This document shows positions 1 through 12,551 of a stretch of 33,900 bases of DNA, piece by piece. The stretch's first letter is position 1, and every line of letters begins with the position of its first letter. The DNA comes from an uncultured Pelagibacteraceae bacterium (lineage in GTDB: Bacteria; Pseudomonadota; Alphaproteobacteria; Pelagibacterales; Pelagibacteraceae). Under the pieces are notes generated by a model, which made no database searches, was not told the origin of the DNA, and saw only the letters and a list, made by a program, of their open reading frames with translations. The stretch covers positions 1-33,900 of the forward strand of contig CACDRY010000012.1 in assembly GCA_902555275.1 (NCBI GenBank), given 5' to 3'. A program made the translations under genes and the position numbers.

Positions 1-665
1 AGCAAATAAGAATATTAAAAAAATAAGAGACAAAAATAAAATACCAATTTTAGTTGGTGGCACTGGTCTTTATTTCAAAGCCCTGACTGATGGATTGGTT
101 AAAATTCCAAAAATACCAATTTCTATTCGTAATAAAATAAGACGAATGCAAAATAATTTAGGTCAAAAAAAATTTTATTATAAACTCTTAAAAATCGATC
201 CATCAGTAAAAAATAGGATTGACCCAACTGACGCTCAAAGATCAATCAGAGCTTATGAAGTTATTTCGATTTCAAAGAAATCAATTTTTGAATGGTATAA
301 GAAAACAAAACCATTTTTTAAAAAAGGATCAATTTATAAAGATTTATATTGATTATCCTAAAGATGAATTAATTAATAAAATCTACAAGAGAGTAGACCA
401 AATGATGAAAGATGGAGCTATTCAAGAAGTTAAGGATTTTTTAAAGCTCAATTTGAAGAGCGATAGCAACATCTTCAAAGTTATAGGAATAAGAGAGATT
501 AAAGATTTTATTGATAAAAAAACTTCTATGCATGATTTAAAACAAAATATTGTTATAAAAACCAGACAATACGCTAAAAGACAGCGAACTTGGTCTAGAG
601 GTCATATGAGAGATTGGCAAAAATTTGATACTAAGGCCCTTTCAAAATTTATAAAAAAATTATAA
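1..665 (+). pseudogene. miaA: tRNA dimethylallyltransferase, 3' part, frameshifted
   Basis: MiaA adds a dimethylallyl group to A37 of tRNAs that read codons starting with U. The 5' end lies outside the window; by comparison with the usual ~300 residues, about 80 are missing. Reading frame 2 is open from base 2 and carries the family motif PILVGGTGLYFKAL (about bases 47-88). It continues through RAYEVISISKKS and stops at 350-352. The C-terminal half, with IDYPKDELINKIYKR and the RQYAKRQRTW motif typical of MiaA, lies in frame 3 and ends at 665. The switch falls in or next to a T6A6 run (314-325), where one extra base explains it. It may be a sequencing error, a real pseudogene, or a site rescued by slippage. 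Identity is firm; whether the gene is intact is not. Confidence 0.85.
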
Positions 666-717
666 AAATCCTCACAATAACTTGACCAATGAGTACAACT
701 TCAGCTAGATTGGCTGA

Positions 718-2484
718 ATGTCAAAATTATATTCAGGAGCTGAGATTGTATTCAAATGTTTGGAAGATCAAAATGTTAGCCACATATTTGGTTATCCTGG
801 AGGAGCAGTCCTTCCAATATATGATGAATTAAAAAATTTTAATTCTATAAAACATATTTTAGTAAGACATGAACAGGGCGCAGGGCACGCAGCTGAAGGC
901 TATGCAAGATCAACTGGAAAACCAGGTGTACTGTTAGTAACTTCAGGTCCTGGAGCTACCAATGCTGTTACTGCCTTAACAGACGCTTACATGGACTCTA
1001 TTCCTTTAGTATGCATCACAGGACAAGTTCCAACGCATTTAATTGGTACAGATGCATTTCAAGAATGTGACACAACGGGAATTACTAGACCTTGTACCAA
1101 ACATAACTGGTTAGTAAAAGATGTTGATGACTTAGCTGAAATAATGCATAAAGCTTTTGAAGTTGCAACAACAGGTAGACCAGGGCCTGTTTTAGTTGAT
1201 ATACCTAAAGATATTCAATTTCAAAAATCTAAATACAAAAATTATAAAAATAATAAAAAATTAAATGGTAAATCTCATAACAACTATTCACAAAAAAATA
1301 TTGATGAATTAATCAATTTAATTAGCAAAGCAAAAAAACCAATTTTTTACACTGGAGGTGGAGTAATAAATTCAGGAACAAAAGCAAGTGAACTTTTAAG
1401 AGAACTTGTGTATGCAACAGGTTTTCCAATAACTTCAACTTTGCAAGGTCTGGGTTGCTTCCCTGCTGACGATAATCAATTTTTAGGAATGTTAGGCATG
1501 CATGGTACTTATGAAGCAAACAATGCTATGTATAGTTGTGACTTAATGATAAACGTTGGTGCAAGATTTGACGATAGAATTACTGGGAAAATTGACGAAT
1601 TCTCTCCCAAATCTAAAAAGGTTCATATTGATATAGATCCATCATCTATAAATAAAAATGTAAAAGTAGATCTAGCAATTGTTGGAGATATTAAATCAGT
1701 TTTAACGACAACACTAAAAACTTTTAAAAAATCAAAAAAAAATTTTTCTAAGTCAAATAAATCTCAAATATCTAATTGGTGGGAACAAATTCAGAAATGG
1801 AGATCTAAAAGATCATTAGATTATATTGGAAGTGAAGAGACAATAAAACCACAGTATGCAATTGAAAGATTATACGAGCTAACTAAAGATAAAGACGCGT
1901 ATATCACAACTGAAGTAGGCCAACATCAAATGTGGGCCGCTCAACACTATAAATTCAATAAACCAAATAGATGGATGACTTCAGGAGGTCTTGGTACAAT
2001 GGGGTATGGATTACCAGCAGCTGTTGGAGTTCAGATTGCACATCCTAAAAAATTAGTTATTGATATTGCAGGAGAAGCCTCTGTTTTAATGACTATGCAA
2101 GAAATGTCTACAGCTGTGCAATACAATTTACCCATAAAAATATTTATTTTAAATAATGAATACATGGGAATGGTAAGACAATGGCAAGAATTACTTCATG
2201 ATAAAAATTATTCTGAGAGTTACACTGCTGCATTGCCAGATTTTGTTAAAATGGCTGAAGCTTATGGTTGTGTCGGTATAAGAGCAAAAACACCTGAAGA
2301 ATTAGATGATAAGATCATTGAAATGTTAAACACAGATCGACCAGTAATATTTGATTGCCTTGTAGATAAACAAGAAAACTGTTTTCCAATGATACCTTCT
2401 GGAAAACCTCATAATCAAATGTTGCTTGGTCCTAAAGATCAAAAAGAAAAAAAGATTACTGGAAAGGGTAGAACACTGGTTTAA
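718..2484 (+). CDS. ilvB: acetolactate synthase large (catalytic) subunit
   Basis: ThDP-dependent enzyme making 2-acetolactate or 2-aceto-2-hydroxybutyrate, the first common step of Val/Leu/Ile synthesis. At 588 aa it is full length. The PYR domain holds FGYPGGAVLPIYDE and the catalytic Glu52 in RHEQGAGHAAEGYAR. A Lys/Asn-rich linker (about residues 165-195) leads to the central domain, and the C-terminal PP domain carries MQEMSTAVQYNLP and LNNEYMGMVRQWQ. The usual GDG/GDA metal-binding motif reads GEA here, with Glu453 in place of Asp. ATG 718 is the first in-frame start after a stop at 715-717, and no clear Shine-Dalgarno precedes it. Its stop overlaps the ilvN start by one base, so the two subunits are probably translationally coupled. 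Fifty-two bases separate it from miaA. Confidence 0.96.
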   Translation: MSKLYSGAEIVFKCLEDQNVSHIFGYPGGAVLPIYDELKNFNSIKHILVRHEQGAGHAAEGYARSTGKPGVLLVTSGPGATNAVTALTDAYMDSIPLVCITGQVPTHLIGTDAFQECDTTGITRPCTKHNWLVKDVDDLAEIMHKAFEVATTGRPGPVLVDIPKDIQFQKSKYKNYKNNKKLNGKSHNNYSQKNIDELINLISKAKKPIFYTGGGVINSGTKASELLRELVYATGFPITSTLQGLGCFPADDNQFLGMLGMHGTYEANNAMYSCDLMINVGARFDDRITGKIDEFSPKSKKVHIDIDPSSINKNVKVDLAIVGDIKSVLTTTLKTFKKSKKNFSKSNKSQISNWWEQIQKWRSKRSLDYIGSEETIKPQYAIERLYELTKDKDAYITTEVGQHQMWAAQHYKFNKPNRWMTSGGLGTMGYGLPAAVGVQIAHPKKLVIDIAGEASVLMTMQEMSTAVQYNLPIKIFILNNEYMGMVRQWQELLHDKNYSESYTAALPDFVKMAEAYGCVGIRAKTPEELDDKIIEMLNTDRPVIFDCLVDKQENCFPMIPSGKPHNQMLLGPKDQKEKKITGKGRTLV

Positions 2485-3032
2485 TGGCTAACTCAAAATC
2501 AGCATATAGTCTTGCAGGAAAAAAACAGAAGCCTGATACTCATATTATAGTTGTATGGGTAGATAATGAGGCTGGAGTTTTAGCTCGTGTGGTTGGCTTA
2601 TTTTCTGGTAGAGGCTACAATATCGAGTCCCTTGCAGTAGCTGAGGTCGATCAGAAACAAAATATTTCAAGAATAACAATTGTAACTACGGGTACACCAC
2701 AAGTAGTAGATCAGATTAAACTTCAATTAAAAAAATTAGTTCCAGTTCATAAAGTAGCAGATTTTAAGAGAGAAGATAAAAATGTTATTTTTAAAGAAAT
2801 GGCATTGTTTAAGTTTGTTGCAAACAATGGAAAATTAAATAAAGCTTTTGAAGCTTGTAAAAATTTTAATCCAGTAATATTAGATAAAACAAATAAATCA
2901 AATGTTATACAAATTACAGCCTTAAGAAGAGAAATAGACAGAATGTCAAAAAATTTAAAAAAATTTGGTTTGGTAAGTGTTTCAAGAACAGGTGCAGTTG
3001 CTATGACTAGAGGGTCAGAAATATTTAAATAA
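2484..3032 (+). CDS. ilvN: acetolactate synthase small (regulatory) subunit
   Basis: Regulatory subunit that activates IlvB and normally confers valine feedback inhibition. The 182-aa protein has an ACT domain at about residues 19-95, with the typical stretch NEAGVLARVVGLFSGRGYN. The second small-subunit domain follows (about 100-175), with ALRREIDRM and a C-terminal SRTGAVAMTRG. This matches the long, two-domain IlvH/IlvN form of Proteobacteria rather than the short E. coli IlvN. Its ATG shares one base with the ilvB stop codon. The next gene, ilvC, starts 23 bases later, so ilvB-ilvN-ilvC read as one operon. Confidence 0.95.
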   Translation: MANSKSAYSLAGKKQKPDTHIIVVWVDNEAGVLARVVGLFSGRGYNIESLAVAEVDQKQNISRITIVTTGTPQVVDQIKLQLKKLVPVHKVADFKREDKNVIFKEMALFKFVANNGKLNKAFEACKNFNPVILDKTNKSNVIQITALRREIDRMSKNLKKFGLVSVSRTGAVAMTRGSEIFK

Positions 3033-3043
3033 ATAAAAATTAA

Positions 3044-4078
<1,035 letters not shown>

Positions 4079-4098
4079 ATAAATTATTGTTTTATTTG

Positions 4099-4121
4099 GC
4101 CTAAAATAGGCATTTTATTTT
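4099..4121 (+). terminator. probable intrinsic terminator after ilvC
   Basis: A perfect 5-bp stem GCCTA/TAGGC with an AAA loop (4099-4111) is followed by ATTTTATTTT (4112-4121). The stem is short, as expected in an AT-rich genome. It lies 20 bases after the ilvC stop and before the leuA leader, so it may separate the ilv transcript from leuA, or act as an attenuator if transcription continues into leuA. Confidence 0.5.
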
Positions 4122-4133
4122 GCAATCTGAGCG

Positions 4134-4168
4134 TGAGCATGTATGATGATGATGCTTAAATTAATTAA

Positions 4169-4172
<4 letters not shown>
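4134..4172 (+). promoter_or_regulatory. possible leuA leader: hairpin plus 9-codon ORF
   Basis: A 7-bp imperfect stem (TGAGCAT at 4134-4140 with ATGCTTA at 4152-4158, one G-T pair, 11-base loop) overlaps a tiny ORF at 4143-4172. That ORF encodes MMMMLKLIK and ends in TGA at 4170-4172, giving an ATGA overlap with the leuA start at 4169. Four consecutive ATG codons followed by Leu-Lys-Leu-Ile-Lys just before a leucine biosynthesis gene suggest a leader peptide or translational coupling. Leucine leader peptides are known in Proteobacteria in general. I cannot show that this one is translated, and chance is possible because the region is AT-rich with an ATG repeat. Confidence 0.3.
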
Positions 4173-6793
<2,621 letters not shown>

Positions 6794-6798
6794 TCAAA

Positions 6799-7641
6799 AT
6801 GTCTAGAGAAATGGGCAGAGATGATTTGGTTATATCTGCTCGTTCAATTTTTTTAAATAAAGGTAATAGACGAAAATTTTCACTTTTAACTTTAATAATT
6901 GTATCCATAATTATTTTATCATTAGAATATTTTAAAACAGGACCTATTAATCAATTTAGGTCAGTAACCAAAGATGCTGTTTTTAAAACTTCATATTTTA
7001 TTTCATTACCATTTTTATCGTTAAAAAATGCTTATTACGGTGTAAGCAATCTTTTAAAAGTACACGAAGAAAATAAACAACTTAAGATTATTGATTTAAA
7101 TATTGAAGAATTAAAATTTGAAAATCAATTTTTAAAAGAAGAAAATATAAGACTTAATGCACTGATTGAGGAAAAAACCCTATTTTCAGATAATTATCAT
7201 TTAACTAACATTTTACTAGATCAAAAGAGCCCATTTTTAAGATCAATTGTGATTAATAAAGGTTTCAAACATGATATTAAAATAGGGTCAGCTGTAAGAA
7301 ATGGATCATATTTTATTGGAAAAGTAGTTGGAGTTAATTACTTAACCTCCAGAGTTTTATTAATAAGCGATCTGAACAGTAAGATACCAGTAATAATTGA
7401 ACCCAATGGGATCAGCGCGATAGTTTCAGGTAATGGAAGTAAATTTATTGGTGATATTGAGTATTTGCCTGAAAAAAATCAAATTGAAGAGGGTCATATT
7501 GTTTATACTTCAGGAGCTGATGGAATAATTTCCTCTGGAATACCCATAGGCAAAATAACTATTATAAATTCTGAAAAATTCGTGAAATTTTTTGCAGATT
7601 TTGATCAAATTAAATATGTTAAGGTTTATTTTAAAAAGTGA
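6799..7641 (+). CDS. mreC: rod-shape-determining protein MreC
   Basis: Periplasmic scaffold of the elongation complex that activates PBP2/RodA. The 280-aa protein has a basic cytoplasmic N-terminus (to about residue 26), one transmembrane helix (about 26-43) and a coiled coil (about 84-126, rich in Glu/Lys/Asn with heptad Leu/Ile). The paired beta domains follow, with LLISDLNSKIPVII and the conserved late motif SGADGIISSGIPIGKI. It starts 5 bases after mreB and its TGA overlaps the GTG start of mreD. Confidence 0.93.
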   Translation: MSREMGRDDLVISARSIFLNKGNRRKFSLLTLIIVSIIILSLEYFKTGPINQFRSVTKDAVFKTSYFISLPFLSLKNAYYGVSNLLKVHEENKQLKIIDLNIEELKFENQFLKEENIRLNALIEEKTLFSDNYHLTNILLDQKSPFLRSIVINKGFKHDIKIGSAVRNGSYFIGKVVGVNYLTSRVLLISDLNSKIPVIIEPNGISAIVSGNGSKFIGDIEYLPEKNQIEEGHIVYTSGADGIISSGIPIGKITIINSEKFVKFFADFDQIKYVKVYFKK

Positions 7642-8168
7642 GTTTATTTGCTAACAGAATTTATTCTAGGACAATTACGAGTTTACCCACTTTAATTTTA
7701 TTTTTAGTCGTAATTTTAGGTTTAAATATCAGTATTATTTATGAAAATTATGATTTTATCATAAACTTTAGCTATATAATTGTATTCTTCTGGAGTTTAA
7801 AAAAACCAGAGCATCTAGGTTATGGATTAATTTTTTTAGCAGGTATTATAAATGATATAGTCCAAAGTTTACCAATTGGAATATCTTCCCTAGATTATTT
7901 ATTATTATCTGCAATTGGAGCATTTATAAGAAATAGATCGATCATATACAATTTATTTTATGATTGGATATCATTTTTCATAGCAATTTTAATTGTTGGA
8001 TCAGTAAATTACATTGTATTAGTAACAATATTTAAAATTCCAATTGTCTATGAAAGTTTAATATTGGGTTTATTCGTTACATTTTTAATTTACCCTCTAT
8101 TTTTCAAAATATTTGTTTGGATAGATAATTTAGTTAGAGTTAATCAGAATGATAAAAAAAATAGGTAA
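7638..8168 (+). CDS. mreD: rod-shape-determining protein MreD
   Basis: Inner-membrane protein of the elongasome, partner of MreC. The 176 aa are very hydrophobic, with about five predicted membrane helices; the motif GIINDIVQSLPIGISSLDYLL (about residues 74-94) is characteristic of MreD. The GTG start at 7638 overlaps the mreC stop as GTGA, which supports this start. The 3' end overlaps the mrdA ORF by 20 bases. The sequence is otherwise poorly conserved, so the call rests on hydrophobicity, this motif and gene order. Confidence 0.88.
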   Translation: MSLFANRIYSRTITSLPTLILFLVVILGLNISIIYENYDFIINFSYIIVFFWSLKKPEHLGYGLIFLAGIINDIVQSLPIGISSLDYLLLSAIGAFIRNRSIIYNLFYDWISFFIAILIVGSVNYIVLVTIFKIPIVYESLILGLFVTFLIYPLFFKIFVWIDNLVRVNQNDKKNR

Positions 8169-10095
8169 TTTAAATAAAAATAAAATTATAAGTAGAAGAC
8201 TTTTTGTTTTAGTTGCTGCAAAGATAGGGTTAATTGGGGTTGTTACTTCAAGATTATACAATCTTCAAATTTCTGAAAAGCAAAAATATGAAGTTTTATC
8301 TGACAAAAATAGAATTAGAGAATGGAAAACTCCACCTCAAAGGGGAATAATAACTGATTATTTTAATAATGTTATTGCAGATAATCAAAGAGTTTATCAA
8401 GTTCATTTATCTCTTGAAGAAGTTTCCAATTTTAATAATTCAATCTTTAAACTTAAAAATATTATAAGTCTTAATGAGGATGAAATTAAAAAAATATATG
8501 AGAAGAAAGAAATATCTAAGCCGTGGGATACTTTAGTAATTTCTGAAAATTTATCATGGAAGGAATTTTCTAAATTAAATTTGTACTTGCATGAATTGGA
8601 TGGTGCTAAGCCAGTTTTGTCTACTTCAAGATATTACCCTTATTCCAATGATTTAGTACATGTCGTTGGTTATGTTGGTGATGCAACAAATCAAGATATT
8701 CAGAATAAAAAAAAAATAGAAGAAAACTTTGTGCCAGGTTTAAAAGTTGGAAAAATTGGAATTGAAAATTCAAAAGATGCTGACCTGATAGGAAATCATG
8801 GAACTAAAAGATATGAAGTAAATGCATCAGGAAAAAAAATAAGTGAAATTAGTTATAACAAAGAAACTCAAGGTGAAAATTTAAGAACGACTATAGACTT
8901 AGAAATTCAGCAATTGGCTCAAGATTTATTAAAAAACAAAGCAGGCTCAATATGTGTGATGGATATATTCACAGGTGAAGTAATTACCATGGCATCTTCC
9001 CCAACCTTCGATCCAAATAAATTTACACATGGAATAAGCACTAAAGATTGGAATGAAATAAAAAATAATAAGTTAAGACCTTTACTAAATAAATCATTAG
9101 CTGGATTATATTCCCCTGGATCTACTATAAAACCCTTGGTTGCACTTGCTGCATTAGAATATGGGATAATAGACACAAAGTTTAAAGTAAATTGTAAAGG
9201 CCATGATCATCCATATGAATTGTATGGAGAAAGATATCATTGTTGGAAAAAAAATGGTCATGGATGGATGAGTATGAGAAATGCCATTAAACAGTCATGT
9301 GATATTTATTTTTATGAAGTTGCAAGGCTTTTAGGCGTAGATAAGCTCTCATTAATTGCAAAAAGATATGGCCTAGGTTCAAAAGTCTTAGAAGGTTTTT
9401 TTTCAGAAGAAAAAAAAGGAATTGTCCCCTCAACTAAATGGAAAAAACAAGTTTTAGAGCAGTCTTGGTATATTGGCGAAACTGTAATTACTGGAATAGG
9501 ACAGGGTTACATTCAGACTACCCCACTTCAATTATGTTTAATGACAGCGCAGTTGGCTAATGGAGGCTTCAAAATTAAACCAAATTTAATTTATGATAAA
9601 GAAATAGATTTAGATGTAATTAAATCCAAAATTGAAAGCGAAAAAAATAAATCTGTAACTCAAAATATTTTGAAAGATCACGAATTTAAATACTATGAAA
9701 GACTTTACAGAAATCCAAATAATTTAAATTTAGTTCTGGATGCAATGTATGGGTCAACCAATGAACAGTTTGGAACCTCCTTTAGATCTAGACACAAAGA
9801 AGATAAATACAAGTTTGCTGGAAAAACTGGAACTTCTCAAGTTAAAAGAATTACTGATCAAGATAGAGAGCTTGATTTAGACCTTGAGGAGATAGAGTAT
9901 AAAAATAGAGATCATGCTTTATTTATTGCATTTGCGCCTTATGATAAACCAAGATATTCCCTTAGTGTTTTGATAGAGCATGGAGGCTCTGGTAGTAAAG
10001 CAGCCGCTCCAATAGCAAATAAATTAATAAAAAAAATTTTAGATAGGCATGAATTAAGGGAAAAAATTAGAAAAGATTTAAAAAATATTGCATGA
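8149..10095 (+). CDS. mrdA: penicillin-binding protein 2 (elongation transpeptidase)
   Basis: Cross-links peptidoglycan during cell elongation and works with RodA. The 648-aa class B PBP has an N-terminal membrane anchor (about residues 19-36), a dimerization/pedestal domain, and a transpeptidase domain. The catalytic motifs are SxxK at Ser325-Lys328 (SPGSTIKP), SxD-type at Ser383-Asp385 (QSCDIYFYEVA) and KTG at 559-561 (AGKTGTSQV). SCD in the second motif is usual for PBP2. ATG 8149 lies inside mreD (20-base overlap), and the end overlaps rodA as ATGA, so translation is probably coupled through the operon. An A10 run at 8707-8716 stays in frame. Confidence 0.96.
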   Translation: MIKKIGNLNKNKIISRRLFVLVAAKIGLIGVVTSRLYNLQISEKQKYEVLSDKNRIREWKTPPQRGIITDYFNNVIADNQRVYQVHLSLEEVSNFNNSIFKLKNIISLNEDEIKKIYEKKEISKPWDTLVISENLSWKEFSKLNLYLHELDGAKPVLSTSRYYPYSNDLVHVVGYVGDATNQDIQNKKKIEENFVPGLKVGKIGIENSKDADLIGNHGTKRYEVNASGKKISEISYNKETQGENLRTTIDLEIQQLAQDLLKNKAGSICVMDIFTGEVITMASSPTFDPNKFTHGISTKDWNEIKNNKLRPLLNKSLAGLYSPGSTIKPLVALAALEYGIIDTKFKVNCKGHDHPYELYGERYHCWKKNGHGWMSMRNAIKQSCDIYFYEVARLLGVDKLSLIAKRYGLGSKVLEGFFSEEKKGIVPSTKWKKQVLEQSWYIGETVITGIGQGYIQTTPLQLCLMTAQLANGGFKIKPNLIYDKEIDLDVIKSKIESEKNKSVTQNILKDHEFKYYERLYRNPNNLNLVLDAMYGSTNEQFGTSFRSRHKEDKYKFAGKTGTSQVKRITDQDRELDLDLEEIEYKNRDHALFIAFAPYDKPRYSLSVLIEHGGSGSKAAAPIANKLIKKILDRHELREKIRKDLKNIA

Positions 10096-11222
10096 TACTT
10101 CCAACTTCACTAAATTCTACTAGTTATTCATTTATTGATAAACTGAAAGCTGTTGATTATTTTTTATTAATAATTGTTGCCATAATAGGCTCTATGAGTA
10201 TTTTTTCAATTTATTCTACAGAAAATGGGAACTTTTCATTTTATACTAAAAATCATCTAACTAGATTTCTAGTATTTTTTTCTATGTTTTTAGTTCTGTC
10301 ATTTGTAAGAGTTTCATTTTGGTATCGGCAGGCTAATATTTTTTATATTCTAGGAATTTTACTTCTTTTAATTGTAATTTTTTTTGGAATTTCAGCATCA
10401 GGATCTAAACGATGGATAAATCTTTTCATAATGAACCTTCAGCCTTCAGAACTAATGAAAATTGCAATAATAGTTTGTTTTGCAAGATATTATCATCGTA
10501 TTCATAGCTCAGATATTCAAAGTTACAAATATTTATTACAACCAATTATACTTTTGTTGATACCTTGCTATTTAGTTATAATTCAACCTGATTTAGGAAC
10601 AGCAATTTTAATTGCAGGAAGCGGCTTAGCAATTATTTGGTTAGCAGGACTTAATTTAAAATATTTTATATATTCAGGATTAATATTGTTAGTCTCATTA
10701 CCTTTTGTAATTTCAATTTTAAAACCATATCAAAAATTAAGAATATTGACTTTTTTTAATCCAGATAGAGACCCATTAGGTGCTGGTTATCAAATAATAC
10801 AATCTAAAATAGCAATTGGTTCAGGAGGTTTGTTAGGCAAAGGTTTCTTGCAAGGCACACAAAGTTATCTTGAATTCTTACCTGAAAAACATACTGACTT
10901 TATTTTTACTCTTTTCTCTGAAGAGTTTGGATTTGTGGGTTCAATGGTATTGATTTTATTATACGCTTTATTGATTTACAGAATAATAAGGATTGGTTTT
11001 TCTAGTAGATCATTTTTTGCAAAACTATACTGTTTTGGTTTTGCATCTGCTTTATTCTTGTATATTTTTGTAAATATAGCCATGGTAGTTGGGTTGTTGC
11101 CAATAGTTGGAGCACCACTTCCTATAATGTCATATGGAGGATCATCTATGTTATCAATAATGCTTGGTTTAGGTATCGTAATGAGCTGCAAAATTTATAG
11201 TCGAGATCCGATCGGCAATTAA
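10092..11222 (+). CDS. rodA: SEDS-family peptidoglycan glycosyltransferase RodA
   Basis: Polymerizes lipid II into glycan strands during elongation, with PBP2 as its transpeptidase partner. The 376-aa protein has about ten predicted membrane helices. SEDS motifs visible are GSKRWINLFIMNLQPSELMK, QPDLGTAILIAGSGLA, and in the large periplasmic loop DRDPLGAGYQIIQSKIAIGS and LPEKHTDFIFTLFSEEFGF. GAPLPIMSYGGSSM near the C-terminus is diagnostic. Its ATG overlaps the mrdA stop as ATGA. It closes the mre/mrd operon; 73 bases follow before the next gene, and I see no clear terminator there. Confidence 0.96.
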   Translation: MILPTSLNSTSYSFIDKLKAVDYFLLIIVAIIGSMSIFSIYSTENGNFSFYTKNHLTRFLVFFSMFLVLSFVRVSFWYRQANIFYILGILLLLIVIFFGISASGSKRWINLFIMNLQPSELMKIAIIVCFARYYHRIHSSDIQSYKYLLQPIILLLIPCYLVIIQPDLGTAILIAGSGLAIIWLAGLNLKYFIYSGLILLVSLPFVISILKPYQKLRILTFFNPDRDPLGAGYQIIQSKIAIGSGGLLGKGFLQGTQSYLEFLPEKHTDFIFTLFSEEFGFVGSMVLILLYALLIYRIIRIGFSSRSFFAKLYCFGFASALFLYIFVNIAMVVGLLPIVGAPLPIMSYGGSSMLSIMLGLGIVMSCKIYSRDPIGN

Positions 11223-11295
11223 GATATTGTAAACAGTTATCCACCGCGATCAAATAACATCTATTATAATTTATCCCACCAACTATATTTTTTTT

Positions 11296-12537
11296 GTGTC
11301 AGAAAAAATATTAAAAATTGGTATAATAGGAGCAGGAATTCAAGGAGTCTGTAACGCTCTTTTTCTTCAAAAAAAAGGCTATCAAGTAATTTTGTTTGAT
11401 AGAGATGAACCTGGAAATGCAGCCTCTTATGGTAATGCGGGTCATTTTTCTCCTTATGCATCAGTCCCTTTAAACAGACCAGATATTGTTAGTGACGTTC
11501 CATCAATGCTTATAAGCTCAAGAGGACCTTTGGCACTTAAATGGAATTATGTTCCAAAAATGATCCCTTGGTTTTCAAAATTTTTAATGAATTGTACTAA
11601 TAATAAAATGATGCATACCGCAAAAAATATGCATCAAATTTTAGATCAATCCCTATTGGCTTATGATGAACTATTTGAAGAGATAGATCTAGAAGGTTTA
11701 GTTGAAAATAATGGAATTTTATATGTCTGGAATGAAAAAAATTTAAAAAGTAGAGAATTAGAAATAAAAATCAGAGACGATCTAGGTGTTAAACAACAAG
11801 TGGTTAATAAAAAAGAAATACACGATTTAGAACCAAATCTGAAACCATTTTATCATGGAGGTGTTTTCTATGATTACGCAAGACATGCAAGAAATCCAAA
11901 AAAAATATTAATAAAGCTATTTGAAAATTTTATTAAAAAAGGTGGGAAGTTTTTAAAACTAAACATCCAAGATTTGAATTTTGATGAGGAAAAACCTGTT
12001 TTAAGATCTGAAACCCAGAGATTTGTTTTTGATAAATTAGTTATTGCATGTGGTGCGTTTTCAAAAAAACTTACTGATAAACTACATGAAAATATTCCAC
12101 TGGATACTGAAAGAGGGTATCATGTTCATTTTAAAGATTTTGATCATTTAATTTCTAGACCAGTGGTTTATTCTAATAGAGGGTTTGGAATGTCACCAAT
12201 GGACCAAGGGTTAAGAGTAGTTGGCACTGTGGAGTTTGGTGGTCTTGAAAATTCTTTATCAAAATCTAGGATCAAAAACTTAATTTTAAATGCAAAGGAT
12301 ATGCTTGATGGCTTACCTGAGCATAAAGATGAGTGGCTTGGATTTAGACCGACACTACCAGATTTTTTACCAATTATAGGACCATCGAAAAATTATAAAA
12401 ATGTATTTTACTCTTTTGGTCATCACCATTTAGGATGGACTTTAGGTGCAATTTCTGGGAAAATAGTGGCTGGTATGATTGCAAATGAAAATACTAATAT
12501 GAATTTAAAACCTTACAGTTCAGTTAGATTTGCCTAA
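11296..12537 (+). CDS. FAD-dependent oxidoreductase, DadA (D-amino-acid dehydrogenase) family
   Basis: Likely oxidizes an amino acid or amine to the imine/2-oxo acid with FAD, passing electrons to the respiratory chain as DadA-type enzymes do. The 413-aa protein has the N-terminal dinucleotide motif GIIGAGIQGVCNA (Gly12, Gly14, Gly17), the DAO-family stretch SYGNAGHFSPYASVP, and a C-terminal GFRPTLPDFLPIIGPS plus GHHHLGWTLG that closes the FAD site. The GTG start at 11296 fits, as no ATG is closer to the FAD motif. It opens a dense run of seven genes and is followed 14 bases later by the indolepyruvate oxidoreductase, suggesting its 2-oxo acid product may feed that enzyme. The exact substrate cannot be read from the sequence; sarcosine- or hydroxyproline-type substrates are possible. 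Confidence 0.8.
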   Translation: MSEKILKIGIIGAGIQGVCNALFLQKKGYQVILFDRDEPGNAASYGNAGHFSPYASVPLNRPDIVSDVPSMLISSRGPLALKWNYVPKMIPWFSKFLMNCTNNKMMHTAKNMHQILDQSLLAYDELFEEIDLEGLVENNGILYVWNEKNLKSRELEIKIRDDLGVKQQVVNKKEIHDLEPNLKPFYHGGVFYDYARHARNPKKILIKLFENFIKKGGKFLKLNIQDLNFDEEKPVLRSETQRFVFDKLVIACGAFSKKLTDKLHENIPLDTERGYHVHFKDFDHLISRPVVYSNRGFGMSPMDQGLRVVGTVEFGGLENSLSKSRIKNLILNAKDMLDGLPEHKDEWLGFRPTLPDFLPIIGPSKNYKNVFYSFGHHHLGWTLGAISGKIVAGMIANENTNMNLKPYSSVRFA

Positions 12538-12551
12538 TAAGGTTTAATAGT

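Noticed and set aside
689..829. ATG 689 ORF overlapping the ilvB start, considered as an ilv leader peptide
   Set aside because: It runs out of frame far into ilvB, is not enriched at its start for Ile/Val/Leu codons and ends nowhere near the ilvB start.
11237..11245. TTATCCACC, one mismatch from a DnaA box, in the 73-base gap after rodA
   Set aside because: A single 8-of-9 match without other boxes, AT-rich unwinding repeats or origin-linked genes; expected by chance in AT-rich DNA.
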